Source: Halobacillus locisalis
GTDB lineage: Bacteria > Bacillota > Bacilli > Bacillales > Halobacillaceae
Assembly (NCBI RefSeq): GCF_013694105.1
Contig: NZ_JACEFG010000001.1
Coordinates: forward strand, 930,001-994,000
Direction of reading: 5' to 3'
Length of the DNA stretch: 64,000 bases
Shown here: positions 29,995 to 39,976 of the stretch, one piece after another
Position numbering within the stretch: position 1 is the stretch's first letter
How the letters are laid out: every line of letters starts with the position of its first letter
Notes under the pieces: model-generated
The model's database searches: none
Told to the model about the DNA's origin: nothing
Seen by the model: only the letters and a program-made list of their open reading frames with translations
Made by a program: the position numbers and the translations under genes

Positions 29995-31466
29995 TATGAA
30001 TTCTCCTTAACACTCTTTAATATCTCTCTCGCTACTTCACGATCATCGAAATGCGTACGCACTCCATTGATTTCTTGATAGGTCTCATGCCCTTTGCCAG
30101 CAATCAATACCATATCCCCTTTTTCCGCTTCCATAATCGCATGCTTAATGGCCTTCTTTCGGTCAGGTATCCACTCATACCCTGCTTCTATATGAGCCGA
30201 CATATCAAGAAAAATCTGTTCAGGATCTTCCGTTCGTGGGTTATCCATCGTAAATATGATATGGTCCGCCCACTGCATCGCAACATCTGCCATCATCGGC
30301 CGTTTCTTTCTGTCTCGATCGCCTCCACAACCGAAAACGACGCGAACCTTACCCTGACAAAACTGCTTGATTGTCTTCAATACATTCTTAAGAGAGTCCG
30401 GCGTGTGAGCGTAGTCCACTACAACGCCGAAGTCCTGCCCCTGTTTTACGGGCTCAAACCGCCCACGGACCCCACTCGTCTGCTCAAAGCAATCCCGTAT
30501 TATAGATAGAGGGATGTCGTACAGCACCGCGACACTAGCAGCTGCCAGCATGTTATAAATGCTGAATCGTCCCATTAAGGGACTATGTACCTCTATCTTT
30601 CCTACGGGGGTTTCGAGCTGAAACGAAGTTCCCGTTTCTAGGCAAATGATTTGATGGGCCATAACATCCGCCTGTTGTTCGATACCGTACGTCAATAACG
30701 TTTGCGATGTTGATTGAATCAACTTCTTTGAATAAGGACAATCTCGATTGACCACTGCATATTTGCTCCGCTCTCTATTATACCCATTGCCTAATTGTGA
30801 GAACAATAGTGATTTCGCTCGAAAATAATCGTCGAAATTGTCATGATAATCTAAATGGTCGCGCGTTAGGTTTGTAAACACCGCTACATCGAAATCACAG
30901 CCATAAACACGCCCTTGATCCAAAGCGTGCGAAGATACTTCCATGATCGCTGTATCTACTTGTTTCCCTATCATTTGCGAAAAATAACCTTGAAGATGTA
31001 ACGCGTCAGGAGTCGTATGTCGAATCGGTATCGTTTCGTCTGCGATTTTCACTTGAATGGTTCCGATGATACCTGTTTTACTCTTGTTAAGTCGAAACAA
31101 TTCATCTACTAAATAGGAAACAGAAGTCTTGCCGTTTGTACCTGTGATGCCAATCAGCTGTAATTTATTTGTCGGAAAACGATAAAAGGCTGAGGCAATC
31201 ATTGCCAAAGCCCTTGACGTATCGTTCACCAAAATTACAGGAACTTTCGTTTGGATCATCTCTTCTGCAACGATTGCGACTGCGCCTCTAGCTACCGCCT
31301 GGGACGCGAATCGATGACCATCCGCTTTGATTCCTCTGATGCATATAAAAAGGTCGCCTGGAGAGGTCACCCTCGAGTCCATTGAAATCCCCTCGACCTT
31401 TAACGAACGAATCGATGAAGTCGTGCGATAAAACCGGATATGTTCAAGTAACGCTTCTATATTCAT
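29994..31466 (-). CDS. murE: UDP-MurNAc-L-Ala-D-Glu:meso-diaminopimelate ligase
   Basis: 490 residues. P-loop GITGTNGKTSVSYL at about 105-118; the DNPR motif in FTMDNPRTEDP, which binds meso-diaminopimelate, indicates A1gamma peptidoglycan rather than lysine. VVDYAHTPDSL and GCGGDRDRKKRPMM are also typical. It has an extended -10 promoter upstream but could also be read from spoVD. It is followed directly by murF. Confidence 0.97.
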   Translation of the reverse strand: MNIEALLEHIRFYRTTSSIRSLKVEGISMDSRVTSPGDLFICIRGIKADGHRFASQAVARGAVAIVAEEMIQTKVPVILVNDTSRALAMIASAFYRFPTNKLQLIGITGTNGKTSVSYLVDELFRLNKSKTGIIGTIQVKIADETIPIRHTTPDALHLQGYFSQMIGKQVDTAIMEVSSHALDQGRVYGCDFDVAVFTNLTRDHLDYHDNFDDYFRAKSLLFSQLGNGYNRERSKYAVVNRDCPYSKKLIQSTSQTLLTYGIEQQADVMAHQIICLETGTSFQLETPVGKIEVHSPLMGRFSIYNMLAAASVAVLYDIPLSIIRDCFEQTSGVRGRFEPVKQGQDFGVVVDYAHTPDSLKNVLKTIKQFCQGKVRVVFGCGGDRDRKKRPMMADVAMQWADHIIFTMDNPRTEDPEQIFLDMSAHIEAGYEWIPDRKKAIKHAIMEAEKGDMVLIAGKGHETYQEINGVRTHFDDREVAREILKSVKENS

Positions 31467-31495
31467 AAACGTTCACCCTTCTCACATACAGACTT

Positions 31496-31504
31496 ATTAT
31501 AGCA
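31496..31504 (-). promoter_or_regulatory. Candidate extended -10 promoter of murE
   Basis: Minus strand TGCTATAAT, a full extended -10, 30 bases before the murE ATG and between the spoVD stop and murE. No good -35 is seen. It would allow murE-murF-mraY-murD expression in vegetative cells when spoVD is silent. Confidence 0.4.
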
Positions 31505-31540
31505 AAGGATGAAAGGCTCTGTATGCATGAATATTTATTT

Positions 31541-33469
31541 TTATTCTCCTAAATACACACGTACGGTGGATCCTGTCGGTACTTTCACTCCAGCTTCAGG
31601 AGCTTGTGTGACGACCTTATCCCCCTCTCCGGAAACTTCGACCTCTAGAGGAGAGAGCATTTGTTCTAGTTCTTTCTTCTCCATTCCGGTTACGTTCGGC
31701 ACCTCAACAAGCGGCTCATCCGGCCAAGCGTACTCTTTTTCAAGCGCATCTTCTCTTGGCTCGACGCCTAAAACTCTCAAACTATCTTCCATAATATTAC
31801 CGACAATCGGAGCAGCCACGACACCACCGAACTGGACGGTATTCTTAGGGTTGTCGATTGCTAAGTAGACGACTAGTTCAGGGTCATCAGCTGGGGCGAA
31901 ACCGATAAAGGATACAACATGGTTATTCTCCATATATCGTCCATCAGGTCCGACCTTCTGCGCTGTACCCGTTTTCCCACCAACACGATAACCCTCTACA
32001 TATGCGCCTCGCCCGGTACCTTTCGCAACAACGCTTTCTAGTGCATTCCTTATCTTAGCTGACGTTTCTTCAGAGATGACCTGTTCTTTGACTTGCGGTT
32101 CGTTTTCTTTTATCACTTCACCCGTTCGGGGATCAAGCCACGCTTCTTGAATATAAGGTTCATAGTAATATCCTCCATTCACCGCAGCTGCCACAGCCAT
32201 GACTTGTTGGATCGGCGTAACGGACACACCTTGTCCAAAGGCCGTCGTCGCTTGTTCTACCGGACCGACGTTTTCAGGTTTAAAGAGAATGCCTCGGCCT
32301 TCTCCTTGAAGATCGATTCCCGTTTTCTGTCCAAAGCCAAAGCGCTTGATGTATTCGAACAACTTATCTGTTCCCAAACGCTGTCCAAGTGTAACGAACC
32401 CAGGGTTACAAGAGTTTTGTACGACTTCTAAGAACGTCTGGTCTCCATGGCCGCCTCGCTTCCAACAGTGTAGCGTTGAGCCGTCAACTTTAATGGCACC
32501 TGAATCATGGAAATGTTCTTCTTCTAGGTCGACTAAATCCTCTTCGAGTGCTGCGGCAAGGGTAATGATTTTAAAGGTAGACCCTGGCTCGTACGTACTC
32601 CAAACAGGTAGATTGCGGTTATACACTTTCGCATCGACTTCTTGATAGTTCGCCGGATCAAAATTCGGACGAGATGCCATCGCGACAACTTTTCCAGTAT
32701 CAGGGTCCACCGCCAGCGCCACCGCCCCGTCAGGATTGTATTTCGCTTCCGCGATATCAAGTTCTCGTTCGATGATCGACTGAACTTGGTAATCGACCGT
32801 AAGCTTCAAGTCTTTTCCGTCCACTGGAGGTTCGTAAACGTCCGCAATGTCCGGCATTCGTTTTCCTTTGGCATCTGAGAAGAAAGATAGCGCTCCTTTC
32901 TCTCCTTTCAACTCTTCATCATAAAAGGCTTCAAGACCGAGTAAACCTTGGTTATCGATGCCACTGAAACCAAGCACGTGAGATAAAAAAGATCCGTGGG
33001 GATAATAACGCTTCGAATCTTCTGCAATATAAACCCCAGGCATCGCTAACGACTGGATCGCTTCAGCCTGAGCTTCTGTTATTTTGCGGCCCTCTGGGTT
33101 GATCTTTTCAATCGACGTCACCTTGGTCACATGCTGGTACGCCTTTTCCACCGACATGTTTAAAATTTTCGCTAACTGTTGAGCCGTCGCTTCAGGTTCT
33201 TTTACTTGGCGAGGAACAACCATAACCGTTGGGGCTGACTGGTTCCCGACGAGTACTTCTCCGTTTGTATCAAGAATCTTTCCGCGTTCAGGTTCAAAGG
33301 TGATGTCGCGACTCCAAGATTCTTCTGCTTTCTCAATTAAGAAATCACTTAAAACAAACTGTACATACCCTAACCTCCCGGCAATGATCAAGAATATAAT
33401 CATTCCCACTAAAAAAACAGTGACTAATCGTTTCTTCACAATTACCTGTGATACTCGTCTCATCCTCAT
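31541..33469 (-). CDS. spoVD: Stage V sporulation penicillin-binding protein SpoVD
   Basis: 642 residues, class B PBP. One N-terminal membrane anchor (about 14-33), a PBP dimer domain, and the transpeptidase motifs S297-TFK (PGSTFKI), S353-C-N (NSCNPG) and KTG at 499-501 (GGKTGTAQ). One C-terminal PASTA domain (about 583-642, EVPNVTGMEKKELEQML). It partners SpoVE in cortex synthesis. The upstream neighbour pbpB is a paralogue, the usual arrangement. Confidence 0.97.
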   Translation of the reverse strand: MRMRRVSQVIVKKRLVTVFLVGMIIFLIIAGRLGYVQFVLSDFLIEKAEESWSRDITFEPERGKILDTNGEVLVGNQSAPTVMVVPRQVKEPEATAQQLAKILNMSVEKAYQHVTKVTSIEKINPEGRKITEAQAEAIQSLAMPGVYIAEDSKRYYPHGSFLSHVLGFSGIDNQGLLGLEAFYDEELKGEKGALSFFSDAKGKRMPDIADVYEPPVDGKDLKLTVDYQVQSIIERELDIAEAKYNPDGAVALAVDPDTGKVVAMASRPNFDPANYQEVDAKVYNRNLPVWSTYEPGSTFKIITLAAALEEDLVDLEEEHFHDSGAIKVDGSTLHCWKRGGHGDQTFLEVVQNSCNPGFVTLGQRLGTDKLFEYIKRFGFGQKTGIDLQGEGRGILFKPENVGPVEQATTAFGQGVSVTPIQQVMAVAAAVNGGYYYEPYIQEAWLDPRTGEVIKENEPQVKEQVISEETSAKIRNALESVVAKGTGRGAYVEGYRVGGKTGTAQKVGPDGRYMENNHVVSFIGFAPADDPELVVYLAIDNPKNTVQFGGVVAAPIVGNIMEDSLRVLGVEPREDALEKEYAWPDEPLVEVPNVTGMEKKELEQMLSPLEVEVSGEGDKVVTQAPEAGVKVPTGSTVRVYLGE

Positions 33470-33505
33470 AACTCCTTTAAAAAGTCGATAGAGTCAGCTT
33501 GTATC

Positions 33506-33513
33506 ACTATATG
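33506..33513 (-). promoter_or_regulatory. Possible SigE-type -10 element of spoVD
   Basis: Minus strand CATATAGT, 37 bases before the spoVD start, matches six of eight positions of the SigE -10 (CATACAMT). I do not see a convincing -35. In B. subtilis spoVD is SigE-dependent, which is the main reason to list this. Confidence 0.25.
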
Positions 33514-33546
33514 CAATCGAGAAACGATTAGAACACTGCTTCGATG

Positions 33547-35718
33547 TTACTCTGAGGCGGGCGGAGATAGCTCCACCACTAAATAGCCTTCTTCTTTAAT
33601 AGGTGATCCTGGACTGATGCTTTGCTTGTTGACAAATCCATTACCCATGGCTTCGATTTGCAAATTGAAATGCTCCACTAAACGATGTACATCCCGAAGT
33701 GAATAACCAGTCAAATCAGGCATGGTTGGCTGATCTGTCACAATCATGATTTTTTGGTTTCCAAGAACTTCAGATTTTGCTGCTGGTAGTGTTGCCACCA
33801 CTTCATTACCCGTCCCAATCACTTCCACATTCTCAAACGTTTCACTCAGCCTCGTCTTCGCTTGATCTACAGACCTATTCGTGACGTCTGGAAGCGAATA
33901 TTGTGAAACATTCTGACCCGTGTCTTTATCAGGTTGGATGTCTAAGTAATGCAAGCTGTTCTCCATGACGGTTCTCACGATATAAGAGACAGGCTCTGAC
34001 CCGAGTTCGGTAGGTTCTAACTCTGGTTGTTTCACAGCTACATAGAGTAATAGTTCCGGGTCTTCAGCAGGGGCCATACCCATGAAGGAGAAGACATAGT
34101 TTTCTCGACCGTTCATGTAACCTCCATTTTCACTAGGGATCTGAGCGGTACCCGTTTTACCTGCAAGCGAAAAGTCCTGGAGTTTAAACGATTGTCCAGT
34201 CCCATTTTCTGACGTGACGACCGTCCCCATCAGCTCACGGACTTTCTCAGCAGTAGAAGACGAAATGGGTTCGCCGATCACTTCTGGTTCACTTTCTTTC
34301 AGCACTTCTCCAGAATCACTAGAAGTGATTTTAGACAACATATACGGCTTCATCATTTTTCCATCATTCGCAACGGCTGTAGCCGCTGTCATCAGCTGAA
34401 TCGGCGTGAAAATCGATCCTTGCCCGAAGCCAGTCGTAATGTACTCGATCGGCCTGTTGTACACTAAACGACTGTCTAGTTCTCCTGGCAAATCGATACC
34501 GGACTTTTGATCCAAATGGAATTTCGTCAAATATTCTTTGAATTTTGTCGGACCGATAACTTCATACACAAGCTTTGAAGCAGCGACGTTCGATGATCGT
34601 TGAAATCCTTCATTATAGGTAATCATGTCCCAACCTTCGCCGTTGTTGTGGTCACCAATCACTTTGGAATTCTCCGTAACACGATAGGTACCCGATTTGT
34701 AAAGGTCTGTACCTTGGTAGACACCTTCTTCAATAGCTGCTGCCCATGTAAAAATTTTCATCGGGGACCCGACCTCAAACGGATAAGAAATGATGTCGTT
34801 GTACCAGTTCTCGACATCTCCAATCGCATTCGGATTGTAGCTTGGCCGGTTACTCATAGCCAGGACTTCACCTGTATCAGGGTCCATAACCGCTGCCATG
34901 ATTTTTTCCGGGCTATACTGATCGTCCACTTGGCTCATGGCGTCCTCTAGGAACGTCTGTATCTTCTGATCCAGGGTCAAGTGCACATCTTCGCCGTTAT
35001 CAGGATCAGTCATGACTTCATTCGGGTCCAATAGTTTCGTCCCATACTTATCCCGTTCATAAGTGATTCGGCCTTTCTCTTCCTTAAGATACTCTTCCAT
35101 TTGCTTCTCAATCCCGGTCACACCTTGAATGTTGCCCTCTTTGCTCCTGGCAAAACCGATCACATGAGAAGCGAACATGCCATTAGGATAATACCGTTTT
35201 GACTCTTCAATGAACTGGATACCCGGAAGCTCAAGCTCATTGATTTCATCGACCTTTGATTGAGAGATGTTTTTACCTGACGCACCGAATTCCACTTGGA
35301 AACGATTGTTGTCAGGGTCTTCATCTTTGTGCGTGGCTAACCCGTCCTTGATCGTCTCAGCAATAACACTTGCCTCCATATCTAACAAAGGAGCCAACGT
35401 GGACGCGGTTTCTTCTGGTTCCGTCACATGTCTAGGCTCCTCCGGGTTGGCTGTGTACTCAGGATCAACGATGGCATACATCCGATATGTGGGGCGATCA
35501 TAAGCAAGGACCATCCCATTCTTGTCATAAATCTTACCTCTTGTGGCGTCGATTTCATAGGAGCTGGTCCGGATATCTTCCGCCCACTCATTCAGGTCGA
35601 CCCCTTCGACTTCTGCCGTCGTTTCTATGTAGAGGAAACGTCCGGCCACGACCAGAAACATGATGGCAAACAATAACATCAGTAAGGCTGCACCACGATG
35701 TGTATTGACACTTTTCAT
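33547..35718 (-). CDS. pbpB: Division-specific penicillin-binding protein 2B
   Basis: 723 residues, class B transpeptidase essential for septal peptidoglycan. N-terminal membrane anchor (about 9-26), dimerisation domain, then SPMK at 318-321 (VGSPMKIFT), SSN at 375-377 (QRSSNVA) and KTG at 521-523 (AGKTGTAQ). Two C-terminal PASTA repeats (about 602-720; LPDVTNRSVDQAK and MPDLTGYSLRDVH). It interacts with FtsL, DivIB and FtsW. It sits 21 bases after ftsL. Confidence 0.97.
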   Translation of the reverse strand: MKSVNTHRGAALLMLLFAIMFLVVAGRFLYIETTAEVEGVDLNEWAEDIRTSSYEIDATRGKIYDKNGMVLAYDRPTYRMYAIVDPEYTANPEEPRHVTEPEETASTLAPLLDMEASVIAETIKDGLATHKDEDPDNNRFQVEFGASGKNISQSKVDEINELELPGIQFIEESKRYYPNGMFASHVIGFARSKEGNIQGVTGIEKQMEEYLKEEKGRITYERDKYGTKLLDPNEVMTDPDNGEDVHLTLDQKIQTFLEDAMSQVDDQYSPEKIMAAVMDPDTGEVLAMSNRPSYNPNAIGDVENWYNDIISYPFEVGSPMKIFTWAAAIEEGVYQGTDLYKSGTYRVTENSKVIGDHNNGEGWDMITYNEGFQRSSNVAASKLVYEVIGPTKFKEYLTKFHLDQKSGIDLPGELDSRLVYNRPIEYITTGFGQGSIFTPIQLMTAATAVANDGKMMKPYMLSKITSSDSGEVLKESEPEVIGEPISSSTAEKVRELMGTVVTSENGTGQSFKLQDFSLAGKTGTAQIPSENGGYMNGRENYVFSFMGMAPAEDPELLLYVAVKQPELEPTELGSEPVSYIVRTVMENSLHYLDIQPDKDTGQNVSQYSLPDVTNRSVDQAKTRLSETFENVEVIGTGNEVVATLPAAKSEVLGNQKIMIVTDQPTMPDLTGYSLRDVHRLVEHFNLQIEAMGNGFVNKQSISPGSPIKEEGYLVVELSPPASE

Positions 35719-35739
35719 ATCTGCATCACCGACTCACAA

Positions 35740-36123
35740 TTAATTTCCGACCGTACCGGCTTGTTTTACTTGAGCATTCTGGATATTGAGCCCGTTCTGT
35801 TTCGCTATTTGTAGGATACGATCCGGATTACTCAATTCCTTCACTTGATAGGCCAAGTTTTCGTTGACAGACTCTTGCTTAGAAATGTCTTGTTCGAGGC
35901 TTCGAATATCGCGATTCAAGGTGTCTGTTGAAGATGAAAACTGGACAAAAAATAGAGAAGCTGCTAGTACAGCGGTCGTACCAACGGTGTATAGAAACTT
36001 CTCTCCCGTACTGATCCACTGCTTCTTTTTATGGACTTTTACCTTTACCTGCTTCTGCCTTTTCGGCTGATGGAGAGGTTGTTGTTCCCTTCTCGCATGT
36101 TCCACACTCATGTTTGCTTCCAC
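35740..36123 (-). CDS. ftsL: Cell division protein FtsL
   Basis: 127 residues: a basic cytoplasmic N-terminus ([11 protein letters not shown]), one transmembrane helix (about 44-64) and a leucine-zipper-like extracytoplasmic coiled coil (about 67-110). It is bitopic, unstable in B. subtilis and part of the FtsL-DivIC-DivIB complex. The start overlaps the end of rsmH by 16 bases; Met5 (36111) is an alternative start. Confidence 0.93.
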   Translation of the reverse strand: MEANMSVEHARREQQPLHQPKRQKQVKVKVHKKKQWISTGEKFLYTVGTTAVLAASLFFVQFSSSTDTLNRDIRSLEQDISKQESVNENLAYQVKELSNPDRILQIAKQNGLNIQNAQVKQAGTVGN

Positions 36124-37088
36124 CCTTCTTCAAATTGAAAATCGTCATTCCAAGGTTTTATTTTCTCTACAACTCTCAATTTCGCCGAACGTGAACGGCG
36201 GTTTTCTTCTAATTCAAAATCCTCGGCTACAATAGGTTTTCGTGTAACCAATTTAAAAGGTGGCTGTTTCTCTTCCGGAATCATCGGAATATTTTTAGGA
36301 AGTGGCGGATTAGAACTCCATTTCTTAAAGGCTTGCTTACACAAACGATCCTCTAACGAATGGAAAGTAATGACCGCAATCCTCCCTTCGACGGAAACGA
36401 CTCTGGCAGCTTGGTGCAAACTATCCTGAAAAGCACCCAATTCATCATTGACCGCAATCCGAATCGCCTGGAAAATACGTTTCGCTGGATGTCCGCCTTT
36501 CCTTCTAGCGGGGGCTGGAATTCCCTCTTTTATCAAATCGACAAGCTCCCCAGTCGTTTCAATTGGCTTTTCCTGACGAGCCGCTTCAATCTTTCTGGCA
36601 ATCTGCTTCGAGAACTTCTCCTCACCATACTTGAAAAATGCTCTTACCAACTGCTCATAGGACCACTCATTGACCACTTCTTTGGCACTCAATTCTTGGT
36701 CTTGATTCATACGCATGTCAAGTGGTGCATCTTGATGATAGCTGAACCCTCGTTCTTCAACATCCAATTGAGGACTTGAAACGCCGAGGTCATACACGAT
36801 CCCATCAATGTGATCGACACCCAACTCTTCTAATTTCTCTTCCAACTGGCGGAAATTCGCACGAACAAACGTAATCCGATCTGCATAAGGCTTCAACCGT
36901 TCTTTGGCTGCTTCCAAAGCGATTTCATCTTGGTCAAATGCGTACAAGTGCCCCTCTTTATCTAATTGCTGGGCAATAACTTCCGAATGGCCACCTCCAC
37001 CGAGTGTGCAATCCACGTATACCCCCGTTGGCATAATATGTAATTGCTCGATGGTTTCTTCTTTCAATACACTGTAATGTTCAAACAT
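36108..37088 (-). CDS. rsmH: 16S rRNA (cytosine(1402)-N(4))-methyltransferase
   Basis: 326 residues (MraW). The S-adenosylmethionine motif is [15 protein letters not shown] (24-38), with [15 protein letters not shown] and [16 protein letters not shown] further on, all diagnostic of the family. It methylates N4 of C1402 in 16S rRNA at the decoding site. It follows mraZ by 22 bases. Confidence 0.97.
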   Translation of the reverse strand: MFEHYSVLKEETIEQLHIMPTGVYVDCTLGGGGHSEVIAQQLDKEGHLYAFDQDEIALEAAKERLKPYADRITFVRANFRQLEEKLEELGVDHIDGIVYDLGVSSPQLDVEERGFSYHQDAPLDMRMNQDQELSAKEVVNEWSYEQLVRAFFKYGEEKFSKQIARKIEAARQEKPIETTGELVDLIKEGIPAPARRKGGHPAKRIFQAIRIAVNDELGAFQDSLHQAARVVSVEGRIAVITFHSLEDRLCKQAFKKWSSNPPLPKNIPMIPEEKQPPFKLVTRKPIVAEDFELEENRRSRSAKLRVVEKIKPWNDDFQFEEGWKQT

Positions 37089-37110
37089 AATCTCACTCGT
37101 TTCTAATCAA

Positions 37111-37542
37111 TCAAATATCAAAATCTAACATATTTTCTGCAATCTCTGAGAAGGACTCTTCAGACGCCTCAAAGTAGCTTTCCCACTGATCATGACTCCA
37201 AAACTCAATACGGTTGGAAACACCAATGACGACACATTCTTTTTCAAGCGTAGCGTAAGACCTTAGTGGTGGTGGGATATTGATTCTTCCTTGCTTGTCC
37301 AACTCGCACTCTACAGCACCCGAAAAGAAAAACCGAGTGAATGCGCGAGCATCTTTCTTTGTCAAGGGGAGTTTCTTCAGCTTTTCTTCAAGTAGCTTCC
37401 ACTCGTTCATAGGGTAAGCAAATAAACACTGATCTAAACCTCTTGTGAGCACGAAACTGTCACCGAGGTCTTGACGGAACTTCGAGGGTACAATGATGCG
37501 CCCTTTTGTATCAATGTTATGTTGAAATTCACCCATGAACAT
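37111..37542 (-). CDS. mraZ: Transcriptional regulator MraZ
   Basis: 143 residues with two SpoVT/AbrB-like swapped-hairpin domains, each with the DxxGR signature ([15 protein letters not shown] at about 9-23 and [15 protein letters not shown] at about 82-96). MraZ binds direct repeats in its own promoter and controls the dcw operon in several bacteria. The expected repeats are present just upstream. Confidence 0.97.
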   Translation of the reverse strand: MFMGEFQHNIDTKGRIIVPSKFRQDLGDSFVLTRGLDQCLFAYPMNEWKLLEEKLKKLPLTKKDARAFTRFFFSGAVECELDKQGRINIPPPLRSYATLEKECVVIGVSNRIEFWSHDQWESYFEASEESFSEIAENMLDFDI

Positions 37543-37551
37543 AGAGTTCCC

Positions 37552-37596
37552 CCACCTTCTACATCCACCTTACCACATCCCCCCACTTTTCTCCAC
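37552..37596 (-). promoter_or_regulatory. MraZ-type operator: phased GTGG repeats
   Basis: Minus strand GTGG at 37593-37596, 37583-37586 and 37573-37576, spaced exactly 10 bases, plus GTGG at 37565-37568 and 37552-37555. Known MraZ boxes are GTGG-containing direct repeats with a 10-base period near the mraZ promoter. The box at 37552 is part of the ribosome site. A weak TTCTGA-17-TATGAT promoter lies further upstream. Confidence 0.6.
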
Positions 37597-37701
37597 TTAC
37601 TTTTAGTTAATTCTTTGTACAATCATAAATTCCTGCCAGAAAAATCAGAATATTACGTTTCATGTCTATTCGTTTTTGTTCTACAAACCGAGCGCTGATG
37701 G

Positions 37702-37775
37702 TGTCTCAATTCTACACGCGGTTGTCTGAATTATTGGTTCATGTGCCCGATTTTTAATCCTTGTTGTCCGAATCC
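37702..37775. repeat. Phased 21-bp repeat array (locus II)
   Basis: Plus strand TGTCTC (37702), TGTCTG (37723), TGCCCG (37744) and TGTCCG (37765), at exact 21-base steps. The bases between differ. It lies between the mraZ promoter region and the bshC terminator. No other feature is visible there. Confidence 0.7.
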
Positions 37776-37795
37776 ACCTCAACACGATGGAAAGC

Positions 37796-37829
37796 AAAAA
37801 AAGAACTCCCCTATTAAGGGAAGTTCCTA
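37796..37829 (-). terminator. Terminator after bshC
   Basis: Minus-strand hairpin GGAACTTCCC/GGGGAGTTC followed by seven T, 9 bases after the bshC stop. Confidence 0.85.
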
Positions 37830-37838
37830 AGTTAAGTC

Positions 37839-39464
37839 TTACATATAGACCATATAGTGCGGGCGATCAAATGATAACATGTGGTCGTTGATCCGCTCGA
37901 ATAAATCCGGACCATAATGATTCACCCAAGGAATCAGATTCCAAACACGCTCCTGTAATCCCCCATTGGGATGGAGAAGCCATTGAAGTTCATCAAATTG
38001 ATCGATCTCCTGCTGGAATTTTTGTTCTAAGGATTGTTGGAACCTCTTTTCCAAGTAATCGATATGCTGCTTGATATAAGCGAAGTTTTTTTCAGCGACA
38101 GACTCTAAATCCGGTCCCAAGTCAGCGGCTTTTTCTCTCAATGGCTTATGAATCCTATCCATTTCCTCTTTCACTTGTTCACTCAGCCGGTCAATCGGAG
38201 GGGTGGATTGAGAGGCGATCCAGTTCATTTTCTCTTCTGACACGCCGTGCTCGACGGCATGTTTTCCCTCGATGTTGAACCGCTCCAACGTTTGGTTTGA
38301 TTTTCTGTCGAGTAACGTGAAAGATAAACGCGCAATGACAGGAGGCATTTGGAGGCCCAGGGCTTGGAATCCTGGTTTCAGTGCTGACCAGTAATTGATT
38401 TCCCCAGGTCCCCCGATAAACGCTAGAACAGGGAATAAACACTCTTGCATAAGGGGTCTTGTGACAACATTGTTGCTCAAACATCGAGGATGATGTTCAG
38501 CTGCATGCAACAATTCTTGTTCAGAGACAAACACCTCATTGTTTTTACCTTTGAAGCGCCCCTCCTCGTCACGCATGAGCAGCACCCTGTCCCCTTCATG
38601 ATGGTAAAACAAATGAGCGTCCTCTAATTCACTGTCGAGTAACGTTTCATACCCTGCTTGTTTATTCTTTTGCAAGGAAGCGTAGACGCCTTGGGCAATC
38701 TGCTCATTGTGCTTAATCATAGACGTGAAGTATGAGCTCTCAAGCTTCCTTAATTCAGGACTATGAGCATCCACGATGAGCAAACCGGATTGCGGCAGTA
38801 ACCAGTACATGAGACGCGCAAAGAAATCACTATAGCTTACAGATTTCTCAAGCTCGACCAAGCACTGTTTATATAAATCACTCGTAAATTCAGTTTCGTC
38901 AACAGCAGAGAACACCTTTTTCATCCACTCTTCGGCTTGGTGCTGGTCGATTTCCAATTCTGAAACAGACACTTTCGATTCCGGACGTTGATTGATGCTT
39001 AGCTTCTTCATACGATTCGATTCCTTCATGAATACATGATTGATTTCATCGAAGTCATGATCTTCACCAGCGATCCAGAAGACAGGAATGACAGGTGTGC
39101 CTAATTCTTTTTCTTGCTTCTTGGCTAGTTGCAAGACGGAAATGGCTTTATGGACCGTATAGAGGGGACCTCCCAGTAATCCAGCTTGTTGTCCGGCAAT
39201 TACAACTGTACTCTTCTGATCTCGAAGCTTCTCAATATTTTCAAATGTGGATGACGGCGCATCCCAATTCGTATTCATTTCAGTGAGGACATCAGCCAAT
39301 GCCTCGCGTTGATACGTTTGATTTTGCAAATAAGTCAGACGCTCGTGATAGATGCCCTCCTCATGAGGATTATATTCAAATTGCTCAGCGACACGTTCGA
39401 ACGCCTGCTGATAATCACTGAAAAAACGTTGTTTTGGCTCGATATGAATAGATTCCATACGCAT
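37839..39464 (-). CDS. bshC: Bacillithiol biosynthesis cysteine-adding enzyme BshC
   Basis: 541 residues; joins cysteine to GlcN-malate in the last step of bacillithiol synthesis. Family motifs visible are VVIAGQQAGLLGGPLYTVHKA (about 91-111), VIPVFWIAGEDHDFDEINHV, and near the C-terminus the coiled coil with LEKRFQQSLEQ. An AAGGAGAAG site sits 8 bases before the ATG. Location next to mraZ is conserved in Bacilli. bshA and bshB are not in the window. Confidence 0.96.
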   Translation of the reverse strand: MRMESIHIEPKQRFFSDYQQAFERVAEQFEYNPHEEGIYHERLTYLQNQTYQREALADVLTEMNTNWDAPSSTFENIEKLRDQKSTVVIAGQQAGLLGGPLYTVHKAISVLQLAKKQEKELGTPVIPVFWIAGEDHDFDEINHVFMKESNRMKKLSINQRPESKVSVSELEIDQHQAEEWMKKVFSAVDETEFTSDLYKQCLVELEKSVSYSDFFARLMYWLLPQSGLLIVDAHSPELRKLESSYFTSMIKHNEQIAQGVYASLQKNKQAGYETLLDSELEDAHLFYHHEGDRVLLMRDEEGRFKGKNNEVFVSEQELLHAAEHHPRCLSNNVVTRPLMQECLFPVLAFIGGPGEINYWSALKPGFQALGLQMPPVIARLSFTLLDRKSNQTLERFNIEGKHAVEHGVSEEKMNWIASQSTPPIDRLSEQVKEEMDRIHKPLREKAADLGPDLESVAEKNFAYIKQHIDYLEKRFQQSLEQKFQQEIDQFDELQWLLHPNGGLQERVWNLIPWVNHYGPDLFERINDHMLSFDRPHYMVYM

Positions 39465-39595
39465 GAATGAACTTCTCCTTTGTAGGGGTCATGATTTCTA
39501 TATAAGTCGCTCACAGCTATACTTGAGCTATCCTCACTTATGTACCCTCTTGTATTGTACAAAAAAGAGGCAGGGAGTTCATCTAATCTGTTTTG

Positions 39596-39976
39596 TCAGG
39601 CTACAATTCGAGCAATGAGACCATACAAAGCAAGGCTTATGTATAAAAATGTAAACAGGATAAAACTGACACGCCAAAACCCTTTGAACGCCCGCCTCAA
39701 TTGAAGCTCATCATGTAATTTATATTGCATAACCATCGACAGTCCTAAAAGAATCAGTAAACTGATTACAATGTAAGAAAGAAAACTTCGGTTGAACAAC
39801 ACAAGTAAGAGAACATGAACAGACAGAATGAACACAGGTGCAGAAAAGTTCGCAGTTTGATGGACAGCTTTTCGTTTGTAGCGATTCCACTTTCTTGAGA
39901 ACAGATAAAAAATGATCAAGAATGGAATCGGCATCGTCAATATCGCAGCTAAGGGGAATATGATCCAGTCGCCCAT
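39596..39976 (-). CDS. DUF3397 membrane protein
   Basis: 126 residues with four transmembrane segments (about 4-23, 39-57, 62-80, 98-122), separated by basic loops (SRKWNRYKRKAVH, LRRAFKGFWR). I recognise the DUF3397 family by length, layout and its position beside panE and bshC; its function is unknown. I start at the ATG at 39974-39976, with GGGGAGGAG upstream. It overlaps the panE stop by one base (TAATG), so it is translationally coupled to panE. The longer open frame would run into panE. Confidence 0.85.
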   Translation of the reverse strand: MGDWIIFPLAAILTMPIPFLIIFYLFSRKWNRYKRKAVHQTANFSAPVFILSVHVLLLVLFNRSFLSYIVISLLILLGLSMVMQYKLHDELQLRRAFKGFWRVSFILFTFLYISLALYGLIARIVA

